A DNA stretch of 64,000 nucleotides from Polaribacter sejongensis (lineage in GTDB: Bacteria > Bacteroidota > Bacteroidia > Flavobacteriales > Flavobacteriaceae): positions 124,001 to 188,000 of the forward strand of contig NZ_CP150667.1 of the NCBI RefSeq assembly GCF_038024065.1. The letters are read 5' to 3'. Shown here in pieces: positions 37,477 through 46,913 of this stretch. Numbering within the stretch: position 1 is the first letter of the stretch; the number at the start of each line of letters is the position of its first letter. The translations under genes were made by a program, and so were the position numbers. The notes under the pieces were generated by a model, which searched no databases, was not told the origin of the DNA, and saw only the letters and a program-made list of their open reading frames with translations.

Positions 37477-39369
37477 TTACCAACCAGGGTTTTGTAATAA
37501 TTCTGGGTTTTGATCTATCTGAACAGAAGGAATAGGATCTATATAATTACTTATAGAGAAGTTTCTGTTTCCTGAAATATCTAAAATTAATGCTCCTGGT
37601 TTAGTGGTTGCTATACCTGCGTAACTTGATACTGATTGTTCAGTAGTTGTTGTACCATATGAGAATGCAGAAGGATTATAAATTGTAGAACTAGGGTTCT
37701 TTGGGTCTACAGCTGTTTCAAATTCTGTACCTATTACGTATGTTGTTGATACAGCATGACTAAGCTCTTCTTCTGCAATACCCCAACGTTTTAAATCATT
37801 GAAACGTTGGTTTTCACCAAATAGCTCAATAGCACGCTCTCTACGTATTTCTCCTAACATATTTAAATCTGCATATGGAGTAATTAATGCATTTGTTAAA
37901 GGTGCTACATTAGAACGTTCTCTAATTTTATTAATAGAAATATCTAAATCACTATCAGAAATTGCACCTCCTCCTAACTCTACACTTGCCTCAGCATATG
38001 TTAATAATACTTCTGCATAACGTAAATGTGGGTAATTAAAAGACTCATCTTTAGTTTCACTTCCTTTATCTTCAGTTGTTAATTTAACACCTTGGTATCC
38101 AATATTACGTCCTGCTGCAGGACTTGTTAATTGAGGAACATATCTATAATCGAAATTTGTACCAGCATCTGCAAAATCTACACCATATTGTGCACCTCCA
38201 CCATTTGTACTATTTCCCCAACCCCAATATTCTTTAAGAGGTTCGCTAACAAAACTTGTTAGACGATAATCTCTGTTCTGAAATTCTGAAATCATTTCAT
38301 CATAGCCTTCAAAAACTGATGAGTGTTGTACAGGTAAACCATCTGAACACAAATACATATCCATTAATTTACGTGAAGGTGTATGTTTTTTAGAATGTGT
38401 TAAGTTTTGATTTATTCTTCTTAATGGGTTGTCATAAACCGTTTGAATAATAAACTCTCTATTATTTGCTTTAGATAATCCAGCAGGGTTAGAGCCATCA
38501 TCTTCTAAACTAAATAGATAAAATAAATTTCTATCTCCAAATTCTGCACGATGATCCCATAATTGGTAAGCTGCACTATTAATAACTGCTAAAGATTGTT
38601 GTTTTGCTTCTGTTAACATTTCTTCTACACTAGGATATCCTGCAGGTTTATTAGATCCTGCTCCTACGTTAAGTCCATCACCGTCTGTTGCTGTTCCTAC
38701 GTATTTTTCCCAAGTAGCTTCATATAATAAAATACGAGCTTTAAAAGATTTAGCAGCTTCTGTAGAAAGTTTCCCTTTTTCAGAATCTGGAATTGTGTTT
38801 TCTGAAGGTAAACCTGCAATGGCTACATCTAAATCAATAAATATTTGATTAACTACTTCGTAGCGACTATTTCTTGGAGCGAGTAATTCTTCTGAATCTA
38901 CGTCTAAAGAACGAGTAACTATTGGTACACCACCAAAACGTAATAATAATTTATAATGATTCCAAGCTCTAAAGAAATGAGCTGTTGCTACATAGCTTGT
39001 TATTTCAGATTGATTTCCGTCATATTCTGCAGCTTTTTCTATCAGTTGATTGGCTTCTCTCATTTGATCATAATTATTATTCCAAATTCCGTCAGAAGTA
39101 GGAATAGAAGTTTGACCTTGACCGTAAGAAGGCGAAATTTCTAGATTTCCAGATAAATCTGAAGATTGGTCTCCATCATCATAACCGAATGATTGACGAT
39201 AAAAATAATTGGCAGCTAATTCAAACTGTTCCGGAGTTGTAAAATAAACAGCTTCTGTAACAGAATCTAGTGGCTCTTGGTCTAGATATTCTGAGCATCC
39301 TGCAAACATGAATGCCGTTACAATGGCTGTTAGACCTATTTTTTTTATTTTATATTGTATGTTTTTCAT
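37477..39369 (-). CDS. SusD/RagB-like glycan-binding lipoprotein (region 4)
   Basis: A large SusD (630 aa) with lipobox FMFAGCSEYLDQEP and typical elements: YVATAHFFRAWNHYKLLLRFGGVPIVTRSLD, YEVVNQIFIDLDVAIAGLP, EAAKSFKARILLYEATWEKYVG, HLRYAEVLLTYAEASVELG and the C-terminal IRRERAIELFGENQRFNDLKRWG. It ends with the family's PIPSVQIDQNPELLQNPGW. The extra length over the other two SusDs suggests a bigger, more complex ligand. It follows its SusC by 24 bp. Sharing of a regulatory element with the xylose and GH88 operons (see 42734) ties it to the sulfated polysaccharide regulon. Confidence 0.96.
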   Translation of the reverse strand: MKNIQYKIKKIGLTAIVTAFMFAGCSEYLDQEPLDSVTEAVYFTTPEQFELAANYFYRQSFGYDDGDQSSDLSGNLEISPSYGQGQTSIPTSDGIWNNNYDQMREANQLIEKAAEYDGNQSEITSYVATAHFFRAWNHYKLLLRFGGVPIVTRSLDVDSEELLAPRNSRYEVVNQIFIDLDVAIAGLPSENTIPDSEKGKLSTEAAKSFKARILLYEATWEKYVGTATDGDGLNVGAGSNKPAGYPSVEEMLTEAKQQSLAVINSAAYQLWDHRAEFGDRNLFYLFSLEDDGSNPAGLSKANNREFIIQTVYDNPLRRINQNLTHSKKHTPSRKLMDMYLCSDGLPVQHSSVFEGYDEMISEFQNRDYRLTSFVSEPLKEYWGWGNSTNGGGAQYGVDFADAGTNFDYRYVPQLTSPAAGRNIGYQGVKLTTEDKGSETKDESFNYPHLRYAEVLLTYAEASVELGGGAISDSDLDISINKIRERSNVAPLTNALITPYADLNMLGEIRRERAIELFGENQRFNDLKRWGIAEEELSHAVSTTYVIGTEFETAVDPKNPSSTIYNPSAFSYGTTTTEQSVSSYAGIATTKPGALILDISGNRNFSISNYIDPIPSVQIDQNPELLQNPGW

Positions 39370-39393
39370 ATTCTTTAAATTAAAAATTAGTAA

Positions 39394-42300
39394 TTAAAAT
39401 CCGATTTCAAGTCCAAAAATCAATGCTGATGTAAAAGGGACCATACTTCCTTGTCTTGTTCCTTCACCAAACTCCGGATCTAATCCATCTTTTATATTAG
39501 AAATTGTAAACAAATCGTTACCAGTTATAGATAAACGAATTTTATCCATTCCAAATTTTTCTAACACGTCTTGTGGTAATCCATATCCAATAGATATTGC
39601 TTTGGCTCTTAAATATGCAGCCTTAATAACATTAACATCATTTAAATTTCCATAATTCCATGTTTTTCTAGATCCGTTAAGAAAAGCTGCAGGGTATTCG
39701 GCATTTTGATTATCTGGTGTCCAGGTTTTATCTGTAAAAATCGGGTTTTGATTGGTCCACCATTGCATAAATGGATAAGAAAGAGAACCTGTTCTAACAA
39801 TATTTATGTCTGCAACTCCTTGAAAGAAAGCACTAAAATCGAAGTTTTTATAAGTGAATCCTAAATTAATACCAAAACTTTTATGAGGATTTGCATCGCC
39901 TACGTAAACTAAATCGTCTTCATTAATTATACCATCTTCATTAACATCTACACGGTTTACGGTTCCTGGTACTAAACGATCTGCACTTCTGTAATTAGGC
40001 AACTTTGTTTTGTTTTTCATGTCTGTTTGGTCTGAAGAATCTGTAAAACCATATTGGTTATAATAATCTAATACTTGACTCTCTGTAGATAATATACCAT
40101 CTGTTTTATATGCATATATTGCATTTAATGGTTTTCCTTCTACAATACTATTTTTACCTAAACCAATGGTTGTTTTTCCTTCCATTTTGGTAACTTCACC
40201 TTCATTATCCCAAAAAGCAAGACCAACACGGTATGTAAAATCATCTCCAATACGATCTCTCCAGTTTAAAGATAATTCATAACCCTTAGTTTTAAAATTA
40301 CCACTATTTGTTTTTGGAGCCGTAGCACCTATTATTTCTGGATATGTAATATTAACTAACATATCATCATTTTTACGAATAAAATACTCTGCACTACCTG
40401 ATAATCTATTATCTAATAGCCCAAAATCTACAGCAATATTACTTGTAGATACACGCTCCCAAGTACGGTTTAAAGATGTCATTCCGCTAATATTAGAGGT
40501 TGATGTTAATTGTGGCGTATTACCAAACAATACAGTACCATTACCAATACTAGAATAATAATCGTAAGCACCAATACCTGTTACAGAACCTGTTTCTCCG
40601 TATGATGCACGTAATTTTAATAAGTTAATTTTACTATCATCCATAAATGACATTTCAGAGAATACAATACCTGTAGAGGCTCCAAAGAAGTTTTTCCATC
40701 TATAGTCTGGGTGTAAACGAGAAGAACCATCTCTACGACCTAACGCTTCTAATAAATAAGTTTCTTTGTAATTGTAATTTATTTTCCCTAAATAAGATAC
40801 CAAACCAACTACATTACTTCCTCCACTATTTGTTTGTGTAGGAGTATCAAAAGCATTTAAATCATTTAGAGATGCATCAACTAAATTAGAACGAGACATA
40901 AAGTATTTATCTGTTTCTGACTGTTCTGCTGTATACCCTGCCATAACACCTAAATTATGATTTCCGAAAGAACGGTTGTAATTTATTTGAAAAGTATGGT
41001 TTTGAAATACGTAATCTGCCTCTGTTACCTCTAACTTAGAGTTAAATAATGTTGTTGGAGTACTTGTTTCGTTTCCTTCCCAATCGTACATTGTTACAGG
41101 TTTCCAAGTTTTATTTTTTCTACTTTGTGTCATTGCTATGTTTCCAAAGTAAGAGAAAGCTAATCCTTCTACGTATTTGTCTAAGTCTACCGAGATTTTA
41201 CCTCCTAAACGAAATACATTAGTACGGTTTATTACACGACCACCTTCTTTTAGATATGCAAGAGGATTGTTTCCTCCAAAATTATCGTAAAATTGTCCGT
41301 CAGGATTATACAGTGGAAAAATATTCATGTCTTGAATTCCAAATCCAATACCTTGTGTAGGTGTGTCTATAGTACTACTATTATAAGAGATATTAAAATC
41401 TGTTTTTATAAAATCATTTACTTTGTATCCTACATTTGTTCTAAAGTTGTAACGTTTTTGTCCGTCGTATACAAATGCTATTGGAGAGCGTTCGTTTGCA
41501 TACCCAAAAGATGTTCTGTAGGTTGCATTTTCATTACCTCCAGAAAGAGATAAATCATGTCTTTCTGTAATCGTTGTGCCATAAACAGCGTCAAACTGAC
41601 TAGTATCAGAAAAGTAATGATCATTACCAAATACATAAAAAGAATCTGGAGCTGTTGGTAATGTTCCGTTAGACATCATCTGAAACTGTTCTTCTGTAAA
41701 AAATCTAAAACTTGTTGCTGCTGTTTGAGCATTTCCATCACCATCAACAAAATCAATAGCATCATTTGTTGCTGCTGCTAACCATGCATCTGCAAATTCA
41801 CTCATATTTGCAACAGGGAATTCTTTAGGTAAATTTAATTGAGTTTCACCTTTATAAGTAATTCTCATTTTTCCTTGTTTCCCTTTTTTAGTAGTTACAA
41901 GTATAACTCCACCTGCAGCTTTAGTTCCAAATATTGCAGCAGATGCATCTTTTAATATAGAGTAAGTTTCTATATCATTTGCGTTAATTGCAGATAAGTC
42001 TCCTTGTGAAATTTCTACACCATCTAATAAAATAAGAGGACTAATGCTATTAACAGAAATGTCTCCACGAATGCTAATAGAAGTTCCTTCTACACCAGGA
42101 CGAGTAGATGAACGTGTTACCACTAAACCAGGAACCTCACCTTGTAATGCTAATACAGCACTAGATGTTCCTTTCCCTTTTATAACTTCGTCACCTTTTA
42201 CTTGTGCTACAGATCCTGTAAGTGTTGCTTTTTTCTGTGTACCAAAACCAACAATAACAATTTCATCTAATGTAGTAGAGTCGTATATAAGACTCACATT

Positions 42301-42645
42301 AATAGAGTTACTATTTCCAACAATAACTTCTTTAGTAACATAGCCTAAGTAAGAATAAACTAAAGTTGCATTTTCAGGAATACTAATAGTATAATTTCCA
42401 TCAAAATCAGAAACTGTACCAGTAGTTGTTCCTTTTACTATAATAGTTACTCCAGGAAGAGGCATTTTGTCTTCTGCTCCTAAAATTTGACCCGTTATAG
42501 TTCTGTCTTGGTTGTTGTCAAAAGAAGAATAAGTTGGTGTGGCTGCGTGCAACTGTGTAAATGAACCACAAATCACAAAGCCCACTATCCAAAATAGACT
42601 TGCGAAAATTTTCAGATTAATCTGACATTGTCTTAGTTTAGTCAT
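39394..42645 (-). CDS. SusC-like TonB-dependent receptor (region 4)
   Basis: Complete outer-membrane importer (1083 aa) with a signal peptide (LKIFASLFWIVGFVICGSFTQLHA), carboxypeptidase-regulatory-like domain (about 48-125: ITGQILGAEDKMPLPGV; TTGTVSDFDGNYTI), linker DEIVIVGFGTQKKATLTGSV, plug (IRGDISVNSISPLILLDGVE; FGTKAAGGVILVTTKKG) and barrel ending in SALIFGLEIGF. It is the first gene of a two-gene minus-strand operon that diverges from the ThuA-GntR-xylose operon across an 824-bp gap. No enzyme gene is attached on its own strand; its enzymes are probably those of the + strand operon from 51227. Confidence 0.96.
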   Translation of the reverse strand: MTKLRQCQINLKIFASLFWIVGFVICGSFTQLHAATPTYSSFDNNQDRTITGQILGAEDKMPLPGVTIIVKGTTTGTVSDFDGNYTISIPENATLVYSYLGYVTKEVIVGNSNSINVSLIYDSTTLDEIVIVGFGTQKKATLTGSVAQVKGDEVIKGKGTSSAVLALQGEVPGLVVTRSSTRPGVEGTSISIRGDISVNSISPLILLDGVEISQGDLSAINANDIETYSILKDASAAIFGTKAAGGVILVTTKKGKQGKMRITYKGETQLNLPKEFPVANMSEFADAWLAAATNDAIDFVDGDGNAQTAATSFRFFTEEQFQMMSNGTLPTAPDSFYVFGNDHYFSDTSQFDAVYGTTITERHDLSLSGGNENATYRTSFGYANERSPIAFVYDGQKRYNFRTNVGYKVNDFIKTDFNISYNSSTIDTPTQGIGFGIQDMNIFPLYNPDGQFYDNFGGNNPLAYLKEGGRVINRTNVFRLGGKISVDLDKYVEGLAFSYFGNIAMTQSRKNKTWKPVTMYDWEGNETSTPTTLFNSKLEVTEADYVFQNHTFQINYNRSFGNHNLGVMAGYTAEQSETDKYFMSRSNLVDASLNDLNAFDTPTQTNSGGSNVVGLVSYLGKINYNYKETYLLEALGRRDGSSRLHPDYRWKNFFGASTGIVFSEMSFMDDSKINLLKLRASYGETGSVTGIGAYDYYSSIGNGTVLFGNTPQLTSTSNISGMTSLNRTWERVSTSNIAVDFGLLDNRLSGSAEYFIRKNDDMLVNITYPEIIGATAPKTNSGNFKTKGYELSLNWRDRIGDDFTYRVGLAFWDNEGEVTKMEGKTTIGLGKNSIVEGKPLNAIYAYKTDGILSTESQVLDYYNQYGFTDSSDQTDMKNKTKLPNYRSADRLVPGTVNRVDVNEDGIINEDDLVYVGDANPHKSFGINLGFTYKNFDFSAFFQGVADINIVRTGSLSYPFMQWWTNQNPIFTDKTWTPDNQNAEYPAAFLNGSRKTWNYGNLNDVNVIKAAYLRAKAISIGYGLPQDVLEKFGMDKIRLSITGNDLFTISNIKDGLDPEFGEGTRQGSMVPFTSALIFGLEIGF

Positions 42646-42733
42646 AAATTATTTTTTTAAGTTAATTAATTTGTATCGATTTTCTTTGTTATTAAATCGT
42701 TAAACAATGTTAAAAATTATTAGAGAAACAGAT

Positions 42734-42775
42734 TGTAAATTAGTATTCAAAGGACATAAAATATCATCCATTTAA
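42734..42775 (-). promoter_or_regulatory. Shared 42-bp regulatory element, copy facing SusC
   Basis: Read on the minus strand it begins TTAAATGGATGATATTTTAT and continues with CCTTTG; it matches the copy at 51079 at 31 of 42 positions without gaps. It ends 88 bp before the SusC start codon and points in the direction of transcription. Confidence 0.65.
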
Positions 42776-43210
42776 TAAATTATACCCTGTTAAATCATTG
42801 ATATGAGGTTATTATCTCTTTTTTTTGTTAATTATGTAATGGTAATAGTATTTTAACATAATATTATATATGAATGTGTAATCTTTATTTTTACATGTTC
42901 TTTTTAGGTCTTTGAAAAGAATGTAAATCTGATTTTTTAATTGTGTTGAAAATTTTAACTTATAGAAGATACAATCTAAAAAGTGTGTTTTACTTAATTA
43001 GTTTGTTGGTTTAATTTCAAAATTGAATAAAAATTACTTAGAGAATAAGAATTGTGGAGTTTAAAAAGCATTTAATTATTATATTTTAAGAGATGAATTG
43101 ATAGTTGTTATTAATGTATGCTGTTAAAAATATAAATATACTTTTATTAAACGTTTTTAGAGAGTTTAAGTGTTAAAAAAAATGATGTTGATTTTAGATT
43201 TTAAAGACTA

Positions 43211-43252
43211 ATAAAAGGATTATGCTTTATGTAGTTTGCATTATAAGTTATG
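43211..43252 (+). promoter_or_regulatory. Shared 42-bp regulatory element, copy facing ThuA/xylose operon
   Basis: Begins ATAAAAGGATTATGCTTTAT and ends TTATAAGTTATG; 34 of 42 positions are identical to the copy at 51079, with no gaps. It lies 217 bp before the ThuA start codon in the direction of transcription. Confidence 0.7.
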
Positions 43253-43469
43253 CTAAGTTTTTGTTAATGATATTAATATTTTAAAGAAATAATTCTGTTT
43301 TTAAGTGTTTTTTTTATTCTGAAAATTATAGTTTTTATAAATTTATTTTTATTTAATAAAGTATTATATCAATTTTTTAAAATTTTAAATATATATTTAC
43401 ACTGTTGCATACCGGAACAGAACAGAATGATTTTAATGTAGTCTTTACACCAAATTTAAATTATTAAAA

Positions 43470-44231
43470 ATGTCTTATAAGAAAATAACTTTTATTGTTT
43501 TATTTCTATTAATTATAGTTGGTAGTATTCAGTCTCAAAATAGTAATCCAAATATTTTAGTTTTTTCTAAAACGGCAGCTTTTCGCCATAAATCTATTCC
43601 AGCAGGTGTTACACTAATGACCGAGTTGGGGGCTAAAAATAATTGGAATGTTAGCTTTTCAGAAAATTCTAATGATTTTACTGATGAAAATTTAAAAAAA
43701 TATAACGTGTTGGTATTCTTAAATACAACCGGAAATATTTTTAATGATCTGCAGCAAAAAGTATTTAAAAGATATATAGAAAAAGGTAATGGATTTGTAG
43801 GTATTCATGCTGCTTCCGATACGGAAAAAGAATGGGGTTGGTATAATGAAATGGTGGGAGCTACTTTTAAAGATCATCCAAAGGTGCAAAATGCAAGTTT
43901 GATGATTGACAAGTCTAGTAATCATCCTGCAGTTAATCACTTAAAAAAAGAAGAAGTTTTTAAAGACGAATGGTATAATTTTATAAACCCTGTTGCAAAA
44001 TACGTTAATGTATTGGCTTCTTTAGACGAAAGTTCTTATCAAGGAAAAAGAATGCATACAAAAAGACATCCAATAACTTGGTTTCATAATTATGATGGAG
44101 GTAGAGTCTTTTATACAGGTTTAGGGCATACAAATGAATCTTATACAGATGTTCGGTTTATAAAAATGATTGAAGGAGGAATTCTTTGGGCAGCAGGTTT
44201 AAAACAAATAAAAAAGCCATCTAAAGAATAG
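43470..44231 (+). CDS. ThuA-like domain protein, exported
   Basis: A 253-aa exported protein with a class I glutamine-amidotransferase-like fold of the ThuA family. After the signal peptide (FIVLFLLIIVGSIQSQ) come ILVFSKTAAFRHKSIPAG, YNVLVFLNTTGNIFNDLQQ, GFVGIHAASDTEKEWGWYNEMVGATFKDHP, HPITWFHNYDGGRVFYTGLGHTNESY and GGILWAAG, all family hallmarks. ThuA proteins occur in sugar loci, but their biochemical role is not settled, with ketosugar metabolism proposed for ThuA itself. It is the first gene of the xylose operon, 30 bp before the GntR regulator, so it is likely induced with sugar use. Confidence 0.9.
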   Translation: MSYKKITFIVLFLLIIVGSIQSQNSNPNILVFSKTAAFRHKSIPAGVTLMTELGAKNNWNVSFSENSNDFTDENLKKYNVLVFLNTTGNIFNDLQQKVFKRYIEKGNGFVGIHAASDTEKEWGWYNEMVGATFKDHPKVQNASLMIDKSSNHPAVNHLKKEEVFKDEWYNFINPVAKYVNVLASLDESSYQGKRMHTKRHPITWFHNYDGGRVFYTGLGHTNESYTDVRFIKMIEGGILWAAGLKQIKKPSKE

Positions 44232-44261
44232 TAACATATTTAAATAACAGCATAGAAAAAC

Positions 44262-45263
44262 ATGAATAAAAGTATAATTTCACTAACCATTAATCATGAA
44301 AGCGATATACCAAAATATCAGCAATTGGTAAATGCTATTAATGATGCTATTGGAGAAAATATATTACAAAAAGGAGATGCTTTACCTTCTGTAAACAAAA
44401 TTTGCAAAATGAGTAAGCTCTCTAGAGATACCGTTTTTAAAGCGTATTCAATTTTAAAAGAAAATGGTGTTATAGAATCTGTACCTAATAAAGGATATTA
44501 TGTAGCAAATGAAACTAAAAAAGTTTTATTACTCTTAGATACTTTTAAGGCTTATAAAGAAGTTTTGTACCATTCATTTGTTAATAATTTGCCAGATAAT
44601 ATTATTACAGATGTGCAGTTTCATCATTATAATATAGATAATTTTAAAACAATTTTAAACAATGCAGCCGGAAAATATTATAAGTATGTAGTTATGACTT
44701 TTAATAATGATGAGGTACCTTCTGTATTAGCAGACATTGATAATGATAAATTATTGTTGATAGATTGGAGCGTACATTCCAATACTAGTAATAATTATGT
44801 TTTTCAAGACTTTGGTAACTCTTTTTATGAAGCTTTAAAAGAAGCAGTAGATGTTTTTAGAAAGTATAAAGAACTGGTTTTTTTATATCCAACCTATACA
44901 TATCACCCGATAGAAACGATTACTTATTTTAAAAAATATTGTGAATTATTTCAATTTAAATATCAAATAGTTACAGATCCTAATGCTTTCTCTCTCCAAA
45001 AAGATGCTGCGTATATAAGCACAAGCGATAGAATGTTAGGTGTTTTTTTAGAACAATGTAAAATCAAAAATTTAGAACCTGGGGTTGATGTAGGTTTTTT
45101 ATCCTACAATGAAACACCAATGAAAAAATTTATTTATAAAGGAATATCAGTTATTTCAACAGATTTTAAAGAATTAGGAACCAAGGCTGCAGAGTTTGTA
45201 TTACAAGAAAAACCAATGCAGTATTATGTTCCAACAAAATTAATAATAAGAGAATCATTATAA
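44262..45263 (+). CDS. GntR-type HTH regulator with LacI-like sugar-binding domain
   Basis: Residues 1-75 are a GntR winged helix (IPKYQQLVNAINDAIGENILQKGDALPSVNKICKMSKLSRDTVFKAYSILKENGVIESVPNKGYYV). The remaining about 80-333 form a periplasmic-binding-protein-like effector domain of the LacI/GalR kind (VFQDFGNSFYEALKEAVDVFRKYKELVFLYP; GVDVGFLSYNETPMKKFIYKGISVIST; FKELGTKAAEFVLQ). This architecture is used for sugar-responsive regulators such as AraR. Lying 4 bp before xylulokinase, it is the obvious candidate for controlling xylose genes and the shared 42-bp element, with xylose or a derivative as effector (inferred). Confidence 0.92.
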   Translation: MNKSIISLTINHESDIPKYQQLVNAINDAIGENILQKGDALPSVNKICKMSKLSRDTVFKAYSILKENGVIESVPNKGYYVANETKKVLLLLDTFKAYKEVLYHSFVNNLPDNIITDVQFHHYNIDNFKTILNNAAGKYYKYVVMTFNNDEVPSVLADIDNDKLLLIDWSVHSNTSNNYVFQDFGNSFYEALKEAVDVFRKYKELVFLYPTYTYHPIETITYFKKYCELFQFKYQIVTDPNAFSLQKDAAYISTSDRMLGVFLEQCKIKNLEPGVDVGFLSYNETPMKKFIYKGISVISTDFKELGTKAAEFVLQEKPMQYYVPTKLIIRESL

Positions 45264-45267
45264 AATT

Positions 45268-46752
45268 ATGTATTACTTAGGATTAGATATTGGAAGCTCT
45301 TCCATAAAAGCTGCATTAGTAGAAATTGCAACCGGTAAAAGCTTGGGAGTTGTACAAGAACCCAAAGAGGAAATGAGCATGTTTGCTCAGAAAAACGGTT
45401 GGGCAGAACAGAAACCAAACGATTGGTGGCTACATATTTGTAACGCCATTACAAGTTTGAAAAAGCAATATAACGTTAGCAGAACCCAAATAAAAGGAAT
45501 TGGTATTTCTTATCAAATGCACGGTTTAGTGTTGGTAGATAAAAAAGGAGAACCACTTCGTAAAAGTATTATTTGGTGCGATAGTAGAGCGGTAGAGATT
45601 GGAAACAAGGCTTTTGCTGGAATTGGAACAGAAAAATGTGCTTCACATTTATTAAACTCACCAGCAAACTTTACAGCTTCAAAATTAAAATGGGTAAAAG
45701 AAAATGAGCCAGATATTTATAAGAAGATTTATAAATTTATGTTGCCAGGAGATTATGTGGCATATAAATTTTCAAACAAAATAAATACGACAATTTCAGG
45801 TTTATCAGAAGGTATCTTTTGGGATTTTAAGAACAATTCCGTAGCAGATTTCCTTTTAGAATATTACGGGATAGACAAATCTTTAGTACCAGATATTGTA
45901 GACACCTTCGGAATTCAATCTTTAGTGGATGAAAAAGGAGAGCAAGAAAGCGGTATTGCTGCCGGAACTCCAATTTATTACAGAGCCGGAGATCAACCAA
46001 ATAATGCACTTTCTTTAAACGTATTTAATCCCGGAGAAGTTGCTGCAACTGGCGGAACATCTGGTGTTGTATATGCGGTTACAGATAATTTATCAGGAAA
46101 AGAAAGTACGCGCGTTAACAATTTTGCACACGTAAATTATTCATCAGAAAATAAAAGAATCGGTAAGCTTTTAAATATCAATGGAGCCGGAATTCAGTAT
46201 CGTTGGTTGCTAAATAATTTGGATGTAAATTCTTATGAAGAGATGAATAATTTGGCTTCAGAAATTCCTGTTGGTTCAGACGGAGTTTGCTTAATTCCTT
46301 TTGGTAACGGAGCAGAACGCATGTTGAATAACAAAGAAATTGGTACACGTATCGTAAACATGAATCTAAATAATCATCACAAGGGACACATGTGTAGAGC
46401 GGCTTTAGAAGGTATTGCATTCTCTTTTGTATACGGAATAGAAATCTTAAAATCAGACGGAATTAAACTAAGTGTTATTAGAGCAGGAAACGATAATTTA
46501 TTTCGTTCAGAAATTTTTGCAAATACGGTTGCTACTTTAATTCAACAAGAAATAGAAATTTACAACACCACGGGAGCTATTGGTGCGGCAAGAGCGGCAA
46601 ACCTTCATACGGGAGATTTTGAGTCATTTAGCAAGGCAATTATGGACAATGATCACGTTATGACTTTTATGCCTTTTAAAGATCAAAAACCATATTTAGA
46701 AGCTTATCAAAATTGGAAAAAAGAGTTAGAACTCGTTTTAAATAATCAATAA
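45268..46752 (+). CDS. xylB: Xylulokinase (FGGY kinase)
   Basis: Cytoplasmic kinase converting D-xylulose to D-xylulose 5-phosphate. The FGGY fold is plain: N-terminal LGLDIGSSSIKAALVEI, QKNGWAEQKPNDWW, IKGIGISYQMHGLVLVDKKGEPLRKSIIWCDSRAVE with the substrate-binding MHG and DSR motifs, MLPGDYVAYKFS, GDQPNNALSLNVFNPGEVAATGGTSGVVYA, and CRAALEGIAFSFVYGIEIL. At 494 aa its length is normal. The following xylose isomerase gene confirms the pathway. The MHG and WCDSRA signatures fit xylulokinase better than glycerol or gluconate kinase. Confidence 0.95.
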   Translation: MYYLGLDIGSSSIKAALVEIATGKSLGVVQEPKEEMSMFAQKNGWAEQKPNDWWLHICNAITSLKKQYNVSRTQIKGIGISYQMHGLVLVDKKGEPLRKSIIWCDSRAVEIGNKAFAGIGTEKCASHLLNSPANFTASKLKWVKENEPDIYKKIYKFMLPGDYVAYKFSNKINTTISGLSEGIFWDFKNNSVADFLLEYYGIDKSLVPDIVDTFGIQSLVDEKGEQESGIAAGTPIYYRAGDQPNNALSLNVFNPGEVAATGGTSGVVYAVTDNLSGKESTRVNNFAHVNYSSENKRIGKLLNINGAGIQYRWLLNNLDVNSYEEMNNLASEIPVGSDGVCLIPFGNGAERMLNNKEIGTRIVNMNLNNHHKGHMCRAALEGIAFSFVYGIEILKSDGIKLSVIRAGNDNLFRSEIFANTVATLIQQEIEIYNTTGAIGAARAANLHTGDFESFSKAIMDNDHVMTFMPFKDQKPYLEAYQNWKKELELVLNNQ

Positions 46753-46765
46753 AAAAAGAAGTTTT

Positions 46766-46852
46766 TGGGCGTTCCTAAAAAGGTCGGGCTTTTCGTTTCA
46801 ATCTTTTTATTCGTACCTCATAAAAAGGATTTCCACTGCAATCCCTAACGCG
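46766..46852 (+). repeat. REP-like structured repeat between xylB and xylA
   Basis: An 87-bp segment that differs from its surroundings by higher GC. Its ends are complementary (GCGTT at 46769-46773, AACGC at 46847-46851) and enclose the motif GGTCGGGCTTTTCG and a hairpin (46800-46810 with 46820-46831). From memory, sequences of the form GGGCGTT...GTCGGGCT...ATCCCTAACGC are scattered through many flavobacterial genomes as an intergenic repeat. Confidence 0.6.
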
Positions 46853-46913
46853 AATGCAGTACATAAAATAACAATTACACGATTAAACAAATAAACACTT
46901 AAACAACATACAA

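Larger units (their letters stand above)
42646..43469. other. Divergent 824-bp regulatory region
   Basis: Very AT-rich gap between the starts of the minus-strand SusC gene and the + strand ThuA gene, with no coding remnant seen. It holds two copies of the 42-bp shared element (42734-42775 facing SusC and 43211-43252 facing ThuA). Close to the ThuA gene a short direct repeat (GGAACAGAACAGAA, about 43414-43427) stands out as the only GC-richer patch and could be an operator. Confidence 0.7.

Noticed and set aside
43414..43427. GGAACAGAACAGAA as a GntR operator
   Set aside because: A short direct repeat seen once only; no second copy upstream of the other operons of the regulon, so it is only mentioned in passing.
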